Notes under the pieces: generated by a model
What the model saw: the letters and a program-made list of their open reading frames with translations, nothing else
Database searches by the model: none
What the model was told of the DNA's origin: nothing
Position numbers and translations under genes: made by a program
Shown here: piece after piece, positions 41,596 through 50,983 of the stretch
Position numbering within the stretch: position 1 is the stretch's first letter
How the letters are laid out: each line of letters begins with the position of its first letter
From: Blautia parvula
GTDB taxonomy: Bacteria > Bacillota > Clostridia > Lachnospirales > Lachnospiraceae
Length of the DNA stretch: 64,000 nucleotides
Assembly (NCBI RefSeq): GCF_020215665.1
Contig: NZ_CP084061.1
Location: 1 to 64,000, forward strand
Direction of reading: 5' to 3'

Positions 41596-42216
41596 TTATT
41601 TTTCCAGTAATATTAAACACCCCAAAGGTAAATACATAAACAGTAGTGATAATCGTTGCCATAAGCCCTCAAAAGCTATGATTGTATCTTTGTAGTTTGG
41701 TTTATCTGCCATAACAAAAATCGTAAAAAAGATAAATGCTAGAAGAAAACAAATCATTGAAAATAGTGCAAGTGGTATTTCCTCAATCCGAAACCAATAT
41801 AAGCTAATCAAAAGCGGAGCAAAAGTTAAACATATAAATCTAAGAACCGCCCCGTAACCATGTATTTTTTCAGGGATAGTATTGAGAGATTTTGTTTCTC
41901 CTACCGAAAAAATCCCTGAGAGAATACAGCCACCTATCGCATATATCAATATGACTATAAACAAAATAACAGCTATGTTTTTTGATTTCTGCGAAACAAT
42001 TTCATAAACCTTAAAACCGCTCATTAAAAGAATGATACCGCATAAAACTAGCCATAAGTTGTATATAAAATGTAGTGGAGATTTGTTATTTCCAAGCACG
42101 CTCATTACCTGCATAGAATGACTATAACCTTTATAAAACGGAGCGAGGAAAAAAGGAATAGTTAAATCCAGCAATAAGGCTAATGGTAAGAATAGAGAAA
42201 TGCTATTTTTCATCAT
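41596..42216 (-). CDS. DUF998-like membrane protein
   Basis: The roughly 206-residue protein has six hydrophobic spans and starts MMKNSISLFLPLALLLDLTI, followed by FYKGYSHSMQVMSVLGNNKS, which matches DUF998 proteins of unknown function. It overlaps the AbrB-like gene by 14 bases and is co-transcribed with it. In Firmicutes, DUF998 with an AbrB-type regulator is a frequent pair. Confidence 0.8.
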   Translation of the reverse strand: MMKNSISLFLPLALLLDLTIPFFLAPFYKGYSHSMQVMSVLGNNKSPLHFIYNLWLVLCGIILLMSGFKVYEIVSQKSKNIAVILFIVILIYAIGGCILSGIFSVGETKSLNTIPEKIHGYGAVLRFICLTFAPLLISLYWFRIEEIPLALFSMICFLLAFIFFTIFVMADKPNYKDTIIAFEGLWQRLSLLFMYLPLGCLILLEK

Positions 42217-42439
42217 TAAACCCACCACTCAAACTACCAAGCCCTTTTAAAATTTTTACTGCCAGTTCTTTCATCACATCCGCCTTGACAATCGCTATTC
42301 CTTGTTCTTCGTCGCCAAGAACTAAAAGTGTATCGCCAGCGTTAATATCAAAAATTTCACGGGCTTCTTTTGGGATAACTATTTGTCCCCGTTCTCCAAC
42401 TTTTACCGTTCCAAAAATATGTTGTCCTTTTTTCATCAT
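42203..42439 (-). CDS. AbrB/SpoVT-type regulator
   Basis: The 78-residue protein has the swapped-hairpin AbrB domain (FGTVKVGERGQIVIPKEARE, then IFDINAGDTLLVLGDEEQGI). I take the ATG at 42439 because GGAGGAAA precedes it; the annotated-length frame starts six codons earlier without a site. It likely regulates its own operon with the DUF998-like gene. Confidence 0.85.
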   Translation of the reverse strand: MMKKGQHIFGTVKVGERGQIVIPKEAREIFDINAGDTLLVLGDEEQGIAIVKADVMKELAVKILKGLGSLSGGFNDEK

Positions 42440-42580
42440 TTTCCTCCTTCTTATCATATTTATTTACGAATCATATTTTTCATATTTACATAAATAGTAT
42501 AATGCGAAAAATAAGAATTGTCAATTCCTTATAACATGGATAGCGTGCAAATCTCTTATAGAAATGCACGCCATATTTGC

Positions 42581-43501
42581 TTATCCTACAATCTTCCAGT
42601 TATTATCCTTATGTAGCACAAGTTCATACTGCGATACCTGCGTCGCTTTTGTCTGATTATCAAGGAACTTCACGGCAACCTTGACTTTTACATTGTCCCC
42701 GTCCTTTGTAAAGATAGGGTTTACCAATTCAGAATAAAAGTAGTCCCTGCCGATAGGTTCAAGCACATTTCCCGATACATAGTAAGCAAGTTCTTTTTCT
42801 GTAGCTGTCGGGTAGAGCTTAAAGAATGTTTCCAAAAATGAGGTAGCGTCATTTACGGTATCAGCGTCCACGCTTGCGTCTGCTTCTGGTGTTTTAGGCT
42901 CATAGTCTGATTTTTCGATTGCTGGTGCAAGGGTAGGGTTCTGAACGATTACCATATCCCCGTCAGCGTCCACATGGACTTTCACGGTATAGGTTGCTTT
43001 AATTGCTGTTGTCTGTTCTCCCTCTTTTATCTGCTGATCTACTTCGTAGGTGGCAGAAAAAGTGTCCGTTCCCGACTGTTCGATATTCCACACAATCACA
43101 TCTGTAACCGTGGAACTGGTCGGTATATCGGTTCTAATGGTATCCACATTCAAGTCCTGCAATTCCTTTGTCAGATAACCGTTGATTGCCTGCGTTCTTG
43201 CTTCAATCGCTTCTTTGCTGTTATTCCATGTGTAATAGGACTTCGCAAAATTCTTCACGAAATTTTTTATCCCGTTGGTGTCCTGCAAGCGAAGCTCAAT
43301 GATTTCTTTTTCATGGGTGGTGTGCTGGTCGATAGCCGTAAAATTCTTATACACCCCGAAGCTCACGCTTGCGATAAGCACCACCCACAACGCAATCACG
43401 GTTTTCTTATGTGTGCCTACCTTGACAGTACGCACCTTTTTTTCTTTTGGTTCTTTGATAGTTTCTGTCTGTTTCTTATTCTTCTTAAACATATTTTTCA
43501 A
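42581..43501 (-). CDS. Conjugation channel protein TcpC-like (Tn916 Orf13)
   Basis: The 306-residue protein has one N-terminal membrane span (near 34-50) and a periplasm-side VirB8-like region in two halves, as in TcpC/ConG-type proteins. It matches Orf13 of Tn916 in place and length. It anchors the type IV secretion channel. Its last 19 codons are duplicated at 38923-38983. Confidence 0.9.
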   Translation of the reverse strand: MKNMFKKNKKQTETIKEPKEKKVRTVKVGTHKKTVIALWVVLIASVSFGVYKNFTAIDQHTTHEKEIIELRLQDTNGIKNFVKNFAKSYYTWNNSKEAIEARTQAINGYLTKELQDLNVDTIRTDIPTSSTVTDVIVWNIEQSGTDTFSATYEVDQQIKEGEQTTAIKATYTVKVHVDADGDMVIVQNPTLAPAIEKSDYEPKTPEADASVDADTVNDATSFLETFFKLYPTATEKELAYYVSGNVLEPIGRDYFYSELVNPIFTKDGDNVKVKVAVKFLDNQTKATQVSQYELVLHKDNNWKIVG

Positions 43502-43508
43502 GTCCTTT

Positions 43509-44516
43509 CTATTGTTTTATTCGTCCTGCACCGATTAAGTGCTGTTGCCAGTAACTACTACTTAGGTCTGCATATCCTATCGGATTTCCTGCATGGTACA
43601 TCTGCGTCGGCGAAACAAGAATACCAACGTGCGTTACATAAGTACCAGCGTTATAGGTAGAATGGAAAAATACCAAATCGCCAGCCTTTGCCTGCGAGAG
43701 TGGCAGATGTTGGGTTGCGTCATACTGGGCTTGTGCCGTTCTCGGTAAGGAGATACCAGCTTTTCCATAGCACCATTGCGTAAGTCCCGAACAGTCAAAG
43801 GAAGTGTTGGGATTGCTACCGCCATACACATACTTCCAGCCTTGATATTTCAACGCTTCATTCATGACCTTTTGTGTCAGCTCTCCCGATACCTGCGGAA
43901 CAGTTAAATACTGATTGACTAATTCCACATAAAATTGATTGCCATACTGATAACGCCAGCCACCATTTTTCGCAACGGCTATCGGGTTGGTGTAAGTTAC
44001 TTTCTTTCCACCCGATTTCTCACGGGCGAAGCTCTCTGCAAGATTGTATGTATGTTTCTTTCCGTTTCCTGCCACATATCCCACATAGCCACCGCCATAG
44101 TTATAGGACTGTATCGCTACATTCAAGTCGTCCATACCTTGATTTTTGCAGGAAGAAAGCAGGGACGCAAAATACTTACACCCCTGCTTGATTGAGCTTT
44201 CCGTATCTAAAGAGTTGGGCGGTAAACCAAGACTTTCCGAACTCTGCATAACATCTTCTGCCGTACCGCCACTTTCTACTTGAATGATAGCCAGCAACAC
44301 ATTGACATACTCGGAGATACCGTTTTCTCTGGCGTATTTTTCTACCATAGGCTGATGTTTTAAGACTTCTGCGGATAGGTTCATACCCGTAATGCTAGAA
44401 GAAAAGTTGCTGTTCTCGTCGTCGCTGTCCGCACTAATCAAGACACCAAAGAAAAGCACCAGAGAAAAGAGAATAGGAAACAGACTTCCAATAAGAGCGA
44501 TATGTTTCAATTTCAT
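43509..44516 (-). CDS. CwlT-like bifunctional cell-wall hydrolase (Tn916 Orf14)
   Basis: The 335-residue enzyme has an N-terminal membrane span, then a lysozyme-like domain (NVLLAIIQVESGGTAEDVMQ). A C-terminal NlpC/P60 peptidase follows, with Cys in SFDCSGLTQWCYG and His in TYVTHVGILVS. It opens the peptidoglycan locally for the conjugation channel. Its start overlaps the end of the next backbone gene. Confidence 0.93.
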   Translation of the reverse strand: MKLKHIALIGSLFPILFSLVLFFGVLISADSDDENSNFSSSITGMNLSAEVLKHQPMVEKYARENGISEYVNVLLAIIQVESGGTAEDVMQSSESLGLPPNSLDTESSIKQGCKYFASLLSSCKNQGMDDLNVAIQSYNYGGGYVGYVAGNGKKHTYNLAESFAREKSGGKKVTYTNPIAVAKNGGWRYQYGNQFYVELVNQYLTVPQVSGELTQKVMNEALKYQGWKYVYGGSNPNTSFDCSGLTQWCYGKAGISLPRTAQAQYDATQHLPLSQAKAGDLVFFHSTYNAGTYVTHVGILVSPTQMYHAGNPIGYADLSSSYWQQHLIGAGRIKQ

Positions 44517-46714
44517 TTTTTCTTCTGTCCTTTCTTTGTTACAAGGTTACGGCTTTTCTCTGTGGTCTGCTGGTTCTTCTGGACGCTCTGCGTCTGCTGA
44601 ACCTTTATTCTGCGGTCTTTGGTGTCATTCTGGCGTGTTTCCTGCGATACCACTTTTTCTACATTCTGCCTATGTACTGGCTGTGCCGACTGGGTCGCTT
44701 TTCTATCAGAAGCACCCGAAGATAGCGGACGCTCTTTGATAACATTTGTCTTGACTGGCTCACTTGCTTTAGAAGTCAGAGCTGTGGCAGGGCGTTTGAC
44801 TTCCTGCATTTTTTCAGCACTCGGTTTTGGAATGGTTGAAGCTGTGGCTGGTCTCTCATGGGGACGGGTAGCTCCCGTTGTCGCTGATCCGTCAGCCTTT
44901 CGCTGTGCCTGCCTTACTTCTTGTGCCTTTTGAAGCTCCATACGCTTGTCAGCAATATTTTTCTTACGCTGTTCCTGCTTTTCCAAACGTCCCGTCTGTC
45001 TGGACTGCTGTTCCTGCACCATGCCACGCTTGAAGTCTGATACGCTGGACTTTGCCTTTTCCTTTGCGGAATATACCGCATAAGCTGTTTGTGTCGGCAT
45101 ATCCTTGATATTTTCTTTGACAGCGTTTGCCTTGTCTTTCACTTTATTTTTCGTGTCTAAGACAGCACCCACCTTTGAGCCTGCACGCTGTCCCATACTG
45201 GAAGTAGTATTGCTCCGATTTTCTTTAGAAGCCGTATTTTTTCTTTCGGCTCTTTTGCCAGCAACGGCACTTCCAGCCGCCGCACCAGCAACACCGCCAG
45301 CACTTACAGTCCTTGCAATACGGTGTTCCATACGTCTAGCCCGATGTCGCATAAACAGATATGGTCTGCGGAATATCCTGCGTCCCATGCTTTGACTGTC
45401 GCCAGCATTAAGAGAGAACATACTCATTAAATCGCCCAGCTTCATATAGATACCAGCGAAACACACTATCTGCAAGAACGCTACCATGAAAAACGGGTAA
45501 TCTGTGGAAATGTTATAAAACATACTGGAAATGCTGAACGCCACCGTTACAATGAGCGTAATTCCTGCCCGTGTCATTATGGTATTAAATACCCTCACGA
45601 TTGCCTGCTTTGCCATGCTTTCATAGCTCGGTATCATGGAAAGTAGAAAGCTGATAGGCAAAAACATTGCAAAGATAATAAAAAGTATCTGGCTGAACAA
45701 CATCATACCCGTAAGCAAGAATACAAATATCGTGATACCTAAGTTAAAGAACAAAAGGAAAAACACCATACCCAAACGGTTCACTACCTGCGGTATTGTC
45801 AGATTGTTGTTGTCGTTGTCCTCAATCTCTGTTTTCACGACTTCCTCTCTGGTTTTCCCGTCCTCGTCCTCTGGACTTGCCGATACCAGAGCTTCCACAC
45901 GGTCTGTACCGATTTCTTCTGCGTTGCTGTTCCCGAATTGTAAGAGTAGCCACGGCTGTTCTACTTGAATAGAAAATAAGCTGTCTCGTATCAAGTCCAC
46001 GCTGTCTTTACCCTCACTGTCAGAGTTGGGGAGCATGATTTTTGTTCCCAAGTCCAAAGAAGCGGTGCTGATGTCTGATGAAAATTCATTTATCTTCTTG
46101 ATGTAGTCGGGAGCGTAGGCAATAAATGAAGCGGACAGCACGAACACCACCACAAAGTTGATAACAGCGTGAAGTGCCTTGCTGGTTTCTCTTTTTATCA
46201 GTCCCGTATAGGCAACATAAATTCCCACCACTAAGATAATGAGAAGCAGGAAACCAATATAGAAGCCCGTAGAAGAAAAGCCGTTCTCGGTAACGCCTGC
46301 AAGGGTCTGTATGCTCTGTCCGATACTGTCTGCCATATCGTTGATGAAGTCCAGTTTATAGGCTTCCTGCACCACATAGCCCGTTGCATTGCTCAAATAA
46401 AGGCTTATCGTCCAGACAAAGTTGGTAATACAGTAAAGCCCGTACTGCACCGATTTTCCAATACCGTCCAGCCAGTTCCACGGTAGCCAGCCCCAGCTAT
46501 TATCCACATAGAAATCAAGCTGGTAATTGGAAAGCGGATATTTTGAGTACAGATTTTCTGTATTGACAGTGTCGTCCACAAGCCCCGTCGCATGAGCCAC
46601 CGTCCCAAGCAGAGAGAGAAACACTATGCTGATAAAGATTGCCAGCACAGCCACTTTGACAAAATGAAAGAGCTTCCGTTTTGTCAGAAGCCCCTTTAGC
46701 CTTTCTTTCATCAC
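44513..46714 (-). CDS. Polytopic conjugation membrane protein (Tn916 Orf15)
   Basis: The 733-residue protein has about seven hydrophobic spans in its first 430 residues (N-terminal span near 18-40) and a long charged, basic C-terminal tail rich in Arg, Lys and Gln. This is the layout of Orf15/ConG, the VirB6-like inner-membrane component. It overlaps the VirB4-like gene by 4 bases. Confidence 0.9.
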   Translation of the reverse strand: MMKERLKGLLTKRKLFHFVKVAVLAIFISIVFLSLLGTVAHATGLVDDTVNTENLYSKYPLSNYQLDFYVDNSWGWLPWNWLDGIGKSVQYGLYCITNFVWTISLYLSNATGYVVQEAYKLDFINDMADSIGQSIQTLAGVTENGFSSTGFYIGFLLLIILVVGIYVAYTGLIKRETSKALHAVINFVVVFVLSASFIAYAPDYIKKINEFSSDISTASLDLGTKIMLPNSDSEGKDSVDLIRDSLFSIQVEQPWLLLQFGNSNAEEIGTDRVEALVSASPEDEDGKTREEVVKTEIEDNDNNNLTIPQVVNRLGMVFFLLFFNLGITIFVFLLTGMMLFSQILFIIFAMFLPISFLLSMIPSYESMAKQAIVRVFNTIMTRAGITLIVTVAFSISSMFYNISTDYPFFMVAFLQIVCFAGIYMKLGDLMSMFSLNAGDSQSMGRRIFRRPYLFMRHRARRMEHRIARTVSAGGVAGAAAGSAVAGKRAERKNTASKENRSNTTSSMGQRAGSKVGAVLDTKNKVKDKANAVKENIKDMPTQTAYAVYSAKEKAKSSVSDFKRGMVQEQQSRQTGRLEKQEQRKKNIADKRMELQKAQEVRQAQRKADGSATTGATRPHERPATASTIPKPSAEKMQEVKRPATALTSKASEPVKTNVIKERPLSSGASDRKATQSAQPVHRQNVEKVVSQETRQNDTKDRRIKVQQTQSVQKNQQTTEKSRNLVTKKGQKKK

Positions 46715-49161
46715 TCCACCTCATTTCTTTGTACGGGCGGTCTGGTATCAAAGGCGTGTAACAGTTCTTCAAAGACTGGGTGTATCTGCACCACACCCAC
46801 ACGCCCGTATAAGTCCTGCAATAAGCATTGTCCGTTCTCCAAATCACGAAGCCGTTTCTGGTTGTTCTCGTCGTCCTTGTCGATACCGAAAAACTCTAAG
46901 GTCTGCTTTATCTCATTTATATCCGTGCTTCTAAAGGCAAACTTCAAGCCGATATTGTTTTTCAGACTTTCCTTTGACACGTCGTCAGAAGATTGTGTAA
47001 CGAAATAAACGCCTGCCTGCATAGCTCGTCCAGCACGAACCAGCTTGTTAGAGAGTGTTTCTCCTTGTGCCACATTTAAGAACGCCCACGCTTCGTCCAA
47101 ATCGACAATCTTAAAAATGCTTCTATCCGAATGGATAAAATCAAGGGCAAAGGTACTAATGACAATCAGCATAGACACCGACAACAATTCAATGGTCGTG
47201 TATTCCTCAAAGGTGGTATCTTTATTTGGCAATACTAAGTCCGCTACTTGAATGATATTGAGCTGGTTATCAAGGCTGATAGCATTTTCCACCGTACCGT
47301 CTGAAAACAGCAGGTGTGCAAAGTCGTAGTCCGTGAAGCTGTCGATATGGTCTGCGATATTGCGTGAGATAGCAGTATCTTCCTTTCGCAATTCCTCAAT
47401 AACGTGTAACAGTCCTCTATTTTCACTCTGGGTAACGGAACGAACCGCCTTACGAAGTACGGGGAATTTTTCGCCGTCCCTAGAGGAAATACCCGTGAGG
47501 AATGTCAAGATGTCGATTGCCAGACTTTCAGCGTCTTTTACATTCTTCATAATCACAAACGGGTCAAGAAGTCCTGCATTATCCTTATCGCTGGTAAGGT
47601 TTACGATATTGATTTCATGTGCGATTTCTGGAAGTGTTTCTTTCCAGTTTCCACGCTCACTTTTAGGGTCTAACAGAAGTGCTTGACCGCCAAACAGCAC
47701 CGCATAATATACAAGTAGATTGTTGCAGAATGACTTTCCACCGCCAAGCGAACCGACAAAAGCAGAAGCAAGGGCATTTGTAACTGTTCCTTTTACGCCC
47801 TGCGAAGCTAAAGACGGTTGCAGGTACACATTTCTTCCCGTATCAACGGAATAGCCCATATAGATACCCGTAGTTTCTCCTAACTGCTGTGTAGCACCAA
47901 AACCAAGCCCTGCTAGAAAATCTGATTTTACATACTGCACATAATCATTGATATATCGCTTGCTGGCAGGTAAAAATTCTGAATGAAGCCCCAGCATATC
48001 CCCAGCAGGACGCACCAGTTTTACATTGAAGTCGTCGTAAAAGTCCTTGACTTCATCACAACGGCGTTTCAGCTCGTCAAGATCGGGTGCAGACACCCGT
48101 ATCACGTAGCTTAACTTATACATACTTTCTTTGCTTTGGTCTAAGTCAGTTTCCAGCTCGTCCACGCTGTCTAAAGCGTCCACCACGTTTGAAATGGTTT
48201 CATTTCCTGCTTGATAGGCGTGATTATCCAAATCTTTCAATTCTTTTTTCTTGTTGCGGACGGTCGTTAATGCTTTTCGGTTCTCCACGATTTCTACATT
48301 CATGGAAGTATCAACGGGAAAGATAAACTGCTGTTGCTGGAAATAGAAGATTTCACTTGACGGAAAATCAAGCTCCCCGACAATCGCATTGACGGTAAAA
48401 TAGGACACATAGCTTTCCTTGTCCTCATGCTCCAAGCGTAAATACCGCTGGCTTTCCTCAATCACACACCTTGTCGGACGGATAAGGTCGTAGTATTTTA
48501 TCAGCGTTTCTTTTTTGTAGTTCTTCTTTGGTAGCTGGTACTCATAATCTTCATAAGCGACACCGTCCCTGCCGTAAAGATGTTCCATGAGATACCCAAA
48601 ATCATGGATTTCCAAGCGACGCACCTTAAAGCGACGGGAGATTTTATTTTCCAATAGCTTTTCCATTTTCATATAACGGTTGATTTCATCATTCGGCATG
48701 GAAACAAAGTCATTCATCAGCGTGTGGTTCACTTCATGGAGAAATTCCTTGAACGTCAGCCATGTCGATTTTTTGATGTTCTTCAGATTGAGCTGTTCTT
48801 CCGTAACCATGAGCTTAAAGCCAAGAAAAAAGCGGTAGTCCACTTGATTGTCCCCAATCATAGATACTAACGCTTCGGTCTGCTCGTCTATCTTCTGGTA
48901 AGCAACTTCCTTTAATTTTCCCGTTACCAGCTTCTTTGACTGCTCCTGCATACTTCGTATGGAGCTTTCCGTGGCAATCTGCAACGCATGAATTTTACCC
49001 TCACGGGACTGTGCGATAAGCTGTCGAAAGCTGTCATGCACGATAAATTTCTGCTCTGCGGATAGGAAAGAATAATTGTATGGTATCAGCTCATAGTAGG
49101 CGAACACCTCATTGTCCTTGTTCCAGACAAGGTTATTGTCAATATATTTTATCGGGAACAT
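46711..49161 (-). CDS. VirB4-like conjugation ATPase (Tn916 Orf16)
   Basis: The 816-residue ATPase has Walker A GSLGGGKSFCNN near 469-480 and a Walker B region around KIVDLDEAWAFLN, as in Orf16/ConE. It energises the type IV secretion channel. The gene overlaps the TcpE-like gene by 23 bases. Confidence 0.94.
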   Translation of the reverse strand: MFPIKYIDNNLVWNKDNEVFAYYELIPYNYSFLSAEQKFIVHDSFRQLIAQSREGKIHALQIATESSIRSMQEQSKKLVTGKLKEVAYQKIDEQTEALVSMIGDNQVDYRFFLGFKLMVTEEQLNLKNIKKSTWLTFKEFLHEVNHTLMNDFVSMPNDEINRYMKMEKLLENKISRRFKVRRLEIHDFGYLMEHLYGRDGVAYEDYEYQLPKKNYKKETLIKYYDLIRPTRCVIEESQRYLRLEHEDKESYVSYFTVNAIVGELDFPSSEIFYFQQQQFIFPVDTSMNVEIVENRKALTTVRNKKKELKDLDNHAYQAGNETISNVVDALDSVDELETDLDQSKESMYKLSYVIRVSAPDLDELKRRCDEVKDFYDDFNVKLVRPAGDMLGLHSEFLPASKRYINDYVQYVKSDFLAGLGFGATQQLGETTGIYMGYSVDTGRNVYLQPSLASQGVKGTVTNALASAFVGSLGGGKSFCNNLLVYYAVLFGGQALLLDPKSERGNWKETLPEIAHEINIVNLTSDKDNAGLLDPFVIMKNVKDAESLAIDILTFLTGISSRDGEKFPVLRKAVRSVTQSENRGLLHVIEELRKEDTAISRNIADHIDSFTDYDFAHLLFSDGTVENAISLDNQLNIIQVADLVLPNKDTTFEEYTTIELLSVSMLIVISTFALDFIHSDRSIFKIVDLDEAWAFLNVAQGETLSNKLVRAGRAMQAGVYFVTQSSDDVSKESLKNNIGLKFAFRSTDINEIKQTLEFFGIDKDDENNQKRLRDLENGQCLLQDLYGRVGVVQIHPVFEELLHAFDTRPPVQRNEVE

Positions 49162-49537
49162 AGTTCACACTCCTTACTGCCGTGATTGTTTCATTGAGTA
49201 TCTGCTTATGCAGTTTTACGGCTTTTCCTGCATAAGTGATTTTAGGTCGCAGGGCATAGGTTATCTGTGATTTCAAAAAGCTGTACGGCTTCTTTCCGTC
49301 AAAGGTTTTCTGCGACATAAACCAAGTGAGAGCAACGGGAATACCGAAGTATTTGAGAAATGCTCCCTCAATCATGGAAAGTGGGGGAATATCCCCAAAC
49401 AGAATGATGATAAATTCCGTAATCACAAACCATGTAATCTGTGTAAAGGTAACGGGAAAGGGTAAGTTAAAGTCATTGATTGCATATAAGACTTTTTCCA
49501 CGTTCCAGATACCCGTGTAGCTTTTAATCTTTTTCAA
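49139..49537 (-). CDS. TcpE-like conjugation protein (Tn916 Orf17)
   Basis: The 132-residue protein starts MKKIKSYTGIWNVEKVLYAI and has two hydrophobic spans near 30-75, the TcpE/ConD pattern. It lies between ardA-type genes and the VirB4-like ATPase as in Tn916. Confidence 0.9.
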   Translation of the reverse strand: MKKIKSYTGIWNVEKVLYAINDFNLPFPVTFTQITWFVITEFIIILFGDIPPLSMIEGAFLKYFGIPVALTWFMSQKTFDGKKPYSFLKSQITYALRPKITYAGKAVKLHKQILNETITAVRSVNYVPDKIY

Positions 49538-49572
49538 GTTCTTTCAGCTCCTTTCGTAAGTTTCTAAATAGA

Positions 49573-49604
49573 AAAGGACAGCCATGTTTCAGACTGTCCC
49601 TTAA
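49573..49604 (-). terminator. Terminator-like hairpin after ardA
   Basis: On the minus strand GGGACAGTC is followed, after a short loop, by GGCTGTCC and TTTTC. It would separate the antirestriction genes from the channel genes. Confidence 0.6.
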
Positions 49605-49655
49605 AAGAGAAATACGCTGTCAGTAGCAACAATGCTTGTCGCTGATCTTCCAGCG

Positions 49656-50168
49656 TTAGTATGGTATCTCGCACATACCTCGGCTTGTTTCAATAAAGCA
49701 ACCACCCATATCCAAATCTCGCCCATAGGCTTCATAGTCAATGTAGTTCTGTAAGCTGGGTGGAATATCCCCTAGTGCCTGCAATTCGTCTATGTAGTAA
49801 TAGGCAACGTCTGTCATGGTTTCACAGTCGGGATAATAGTAAATATCGTCCTTGTGTTCCACGACTTCTTCCAGCGTCCCGTAGTGGCTGATAAATTCGT
49901 CCAGACACTCTACGATATAGTCGGGAAGTTCCTCTAGCATTTCATACATTTCATTGAGTTCTTCAATGGAAACATACTCTCCAATCGCAATAGGGAAGTT
50001 GTCGGTATCATGGATAGCATATTCCTCATATTGTTCATTTAAGCCGATTTTTTCTTTCACATCTTCCTCGTCAATAGGAAACGTGAACCAAGCACCGACT
50101 AAATAGACCTCGTTATATTTGCCAAGATTAGCAATATAAACTGCCATATCATCAATCATAAGCACCAC
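49656..50168 (-). CDS. ardA: Antirestriction protein ArdA (Tn916 Orf18)
   Basis: The 170-residue acidic protein matches ArdA: MAVYIANLGKYNEVYLVGAW, then FTFPIDEEDVKEKIGLNEQY and LQNYIDYEAYGRDLDMGG near the end. ArdA mimics DNA and blocks type I restriction enzymes in the recipient. The true start may be one of the internal ATGs in MVLMIDDMAVY. A second ardA-type gene lies 8 bases upstream. Confidence 0.93.
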   Translation of the reverse strand: MVLMIDDMAVYIANLGKYNEVYLVGAWFTFPIDEEDVKEKIGLNEQYEEYAIHDTDNFPIAIGEYVSIEELNEMYEMLEELPDYIVECLDEFISHYGTLEEVVEHKDDIYYYPDCETMTDVAYYYIDELQALGDIPPSLQNYIDYEAYGRDLDMGGCFIETSRGMCEIPY

Positions 50169-50176
50169 CTCATTTC

Positions 50177-50680
50177 CTACGCTGGCAGTTCAAAGACACT
50201 ATGTTCCGTTACAAGATAGCGTCTATTTTCCAGCAAGTGAGAAGCGTAGGCTTCAAAGTCAAAATAGTATGCTTGACAGTCCTCGGACAGATGTTTGAAT
50301 GTCGGGTCATTCATCAGCTTTTGTTTTGCAACATCTATCATGCTTTTACAGTCTGGATAAACTGTAATTACATTCCTGCAAATATAAAGTGCTTCTAAGT
50401 TTTCAAACACGGTAAGAAGTGCTATATATTCTTCCTGCATATCGGCTGGTAGCTGGCGGTACATAAAATCTAATTCGTTGAGCTGATACACGCTGGTATG
50501 TTCGTGGACTTCATCAGCAAAGGGCAGTACCTTTTCGATAATGCGGTAATCCCCACTTTCTGCACCGACACCTAACTTTTCTTCAAACTCTGCAACATCT
50601 ATCGGCAGGTCGAACCAGTATGATGTTGTTTCTTCGCCAGTTGTTCCTCTCGTTTCCACCAGCACCCTTGTTTCCTGCAT
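50177..50680 (-). CDS. Second ArdA-like antirestriction protein
   Basis: The 167-residue acidic protein shares the ArdA plan with its neighbour (YWFDLPIDVAEFEEKLGVGA, later DFEAYASHLLENRRYLVTEH) but is strongly diverged. Tandem divergent ArdA proteins could widen the range of restriction enzymes inhibited. It is co-transcribed with the Orf18 homologue. Confidence 0.85.
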   Translation of the reverse strand: MQETRVLVETRGTTGEETTSYWFDLPIDVAEFEEKLGVGAESGDYRIIEKVLPFADEVHEHTSVYQLNELDFMYRQLPADMQEEYIALLTVFENLEALYICRNVITVYPDCKSMIDVAKQKLMNDPTFKHLSEDCQAYYFDFEAYASHLLENRRYLVTEHSVFELPA

Positions 50681-50895
50681 TGTTCCTCACGTCCTTTCTG
50701 TTGTTTCATCACATCTTTTAAGCTCTGGTACGACATACCAAACACATACTTTGAAAAATCTTCTAACTGTTTTATATCATAATTCGTAAGCGGTAATCGC
50801 TTCATTTCATGCCACACTTTACGCTTGTAAGAGGGCAGGTTAGAAATATAATCACAGCCGACGTTTGCCTGCATATCCTTAAAAATATCGCTCAT
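50599..50895 (-). CDS. Conserved ICE protein of unknown function
   Basis: The 98-residue frame starts MSDIFKDMQANVGCDYISNL and reads LPSYKRKVWHEMKRLPLTNY, which I recognise as a conserved small protein of Tn916-like elements ahead of ardA. Its last 82 bases overlap the second ardA gene in another frame, and the tail is low-complexity, so the end may be a later read-through. Function unknown. Confidence 0.7.
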   Translation of the reverse strand: MSDIFKDMQANVGCDYISNLPSYKRKVWHEMKRLPLTNYDIKQLEDFSKYVFGMSYQSLKDVMKQQKGREEQCRKQGCWWKREEQLAKKQHHTGSTCR

Positions 50896-50923
50896 TTCAT
50901 CACTCCAATCTGATTTTAGGTAA

Positions 50924-50959
50924 GAAAAAAGCAGTCAATCCTAAGACTAACTGCTTTGT
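50924..50959 (-). repeat. Repeated terminator, copy 1
   Basis: A 36-base sequence identical to 55587-55622. AAAGCAGT and ACTGCTTT form an 8-bp stem, with Ts following on the minus strand. It stands right after the hydrolase gene. Confidence 0.85.
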
Positions 50960-50983
50960 GTGTATGGATATAAAATCTAAATT

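Noticed and set aside
43275-45968. Plus-strand ORFs opposite the transfer genes
   Set aside because: They are mirror frames of orf13-orf15 without ribosome sites or recognisable products.
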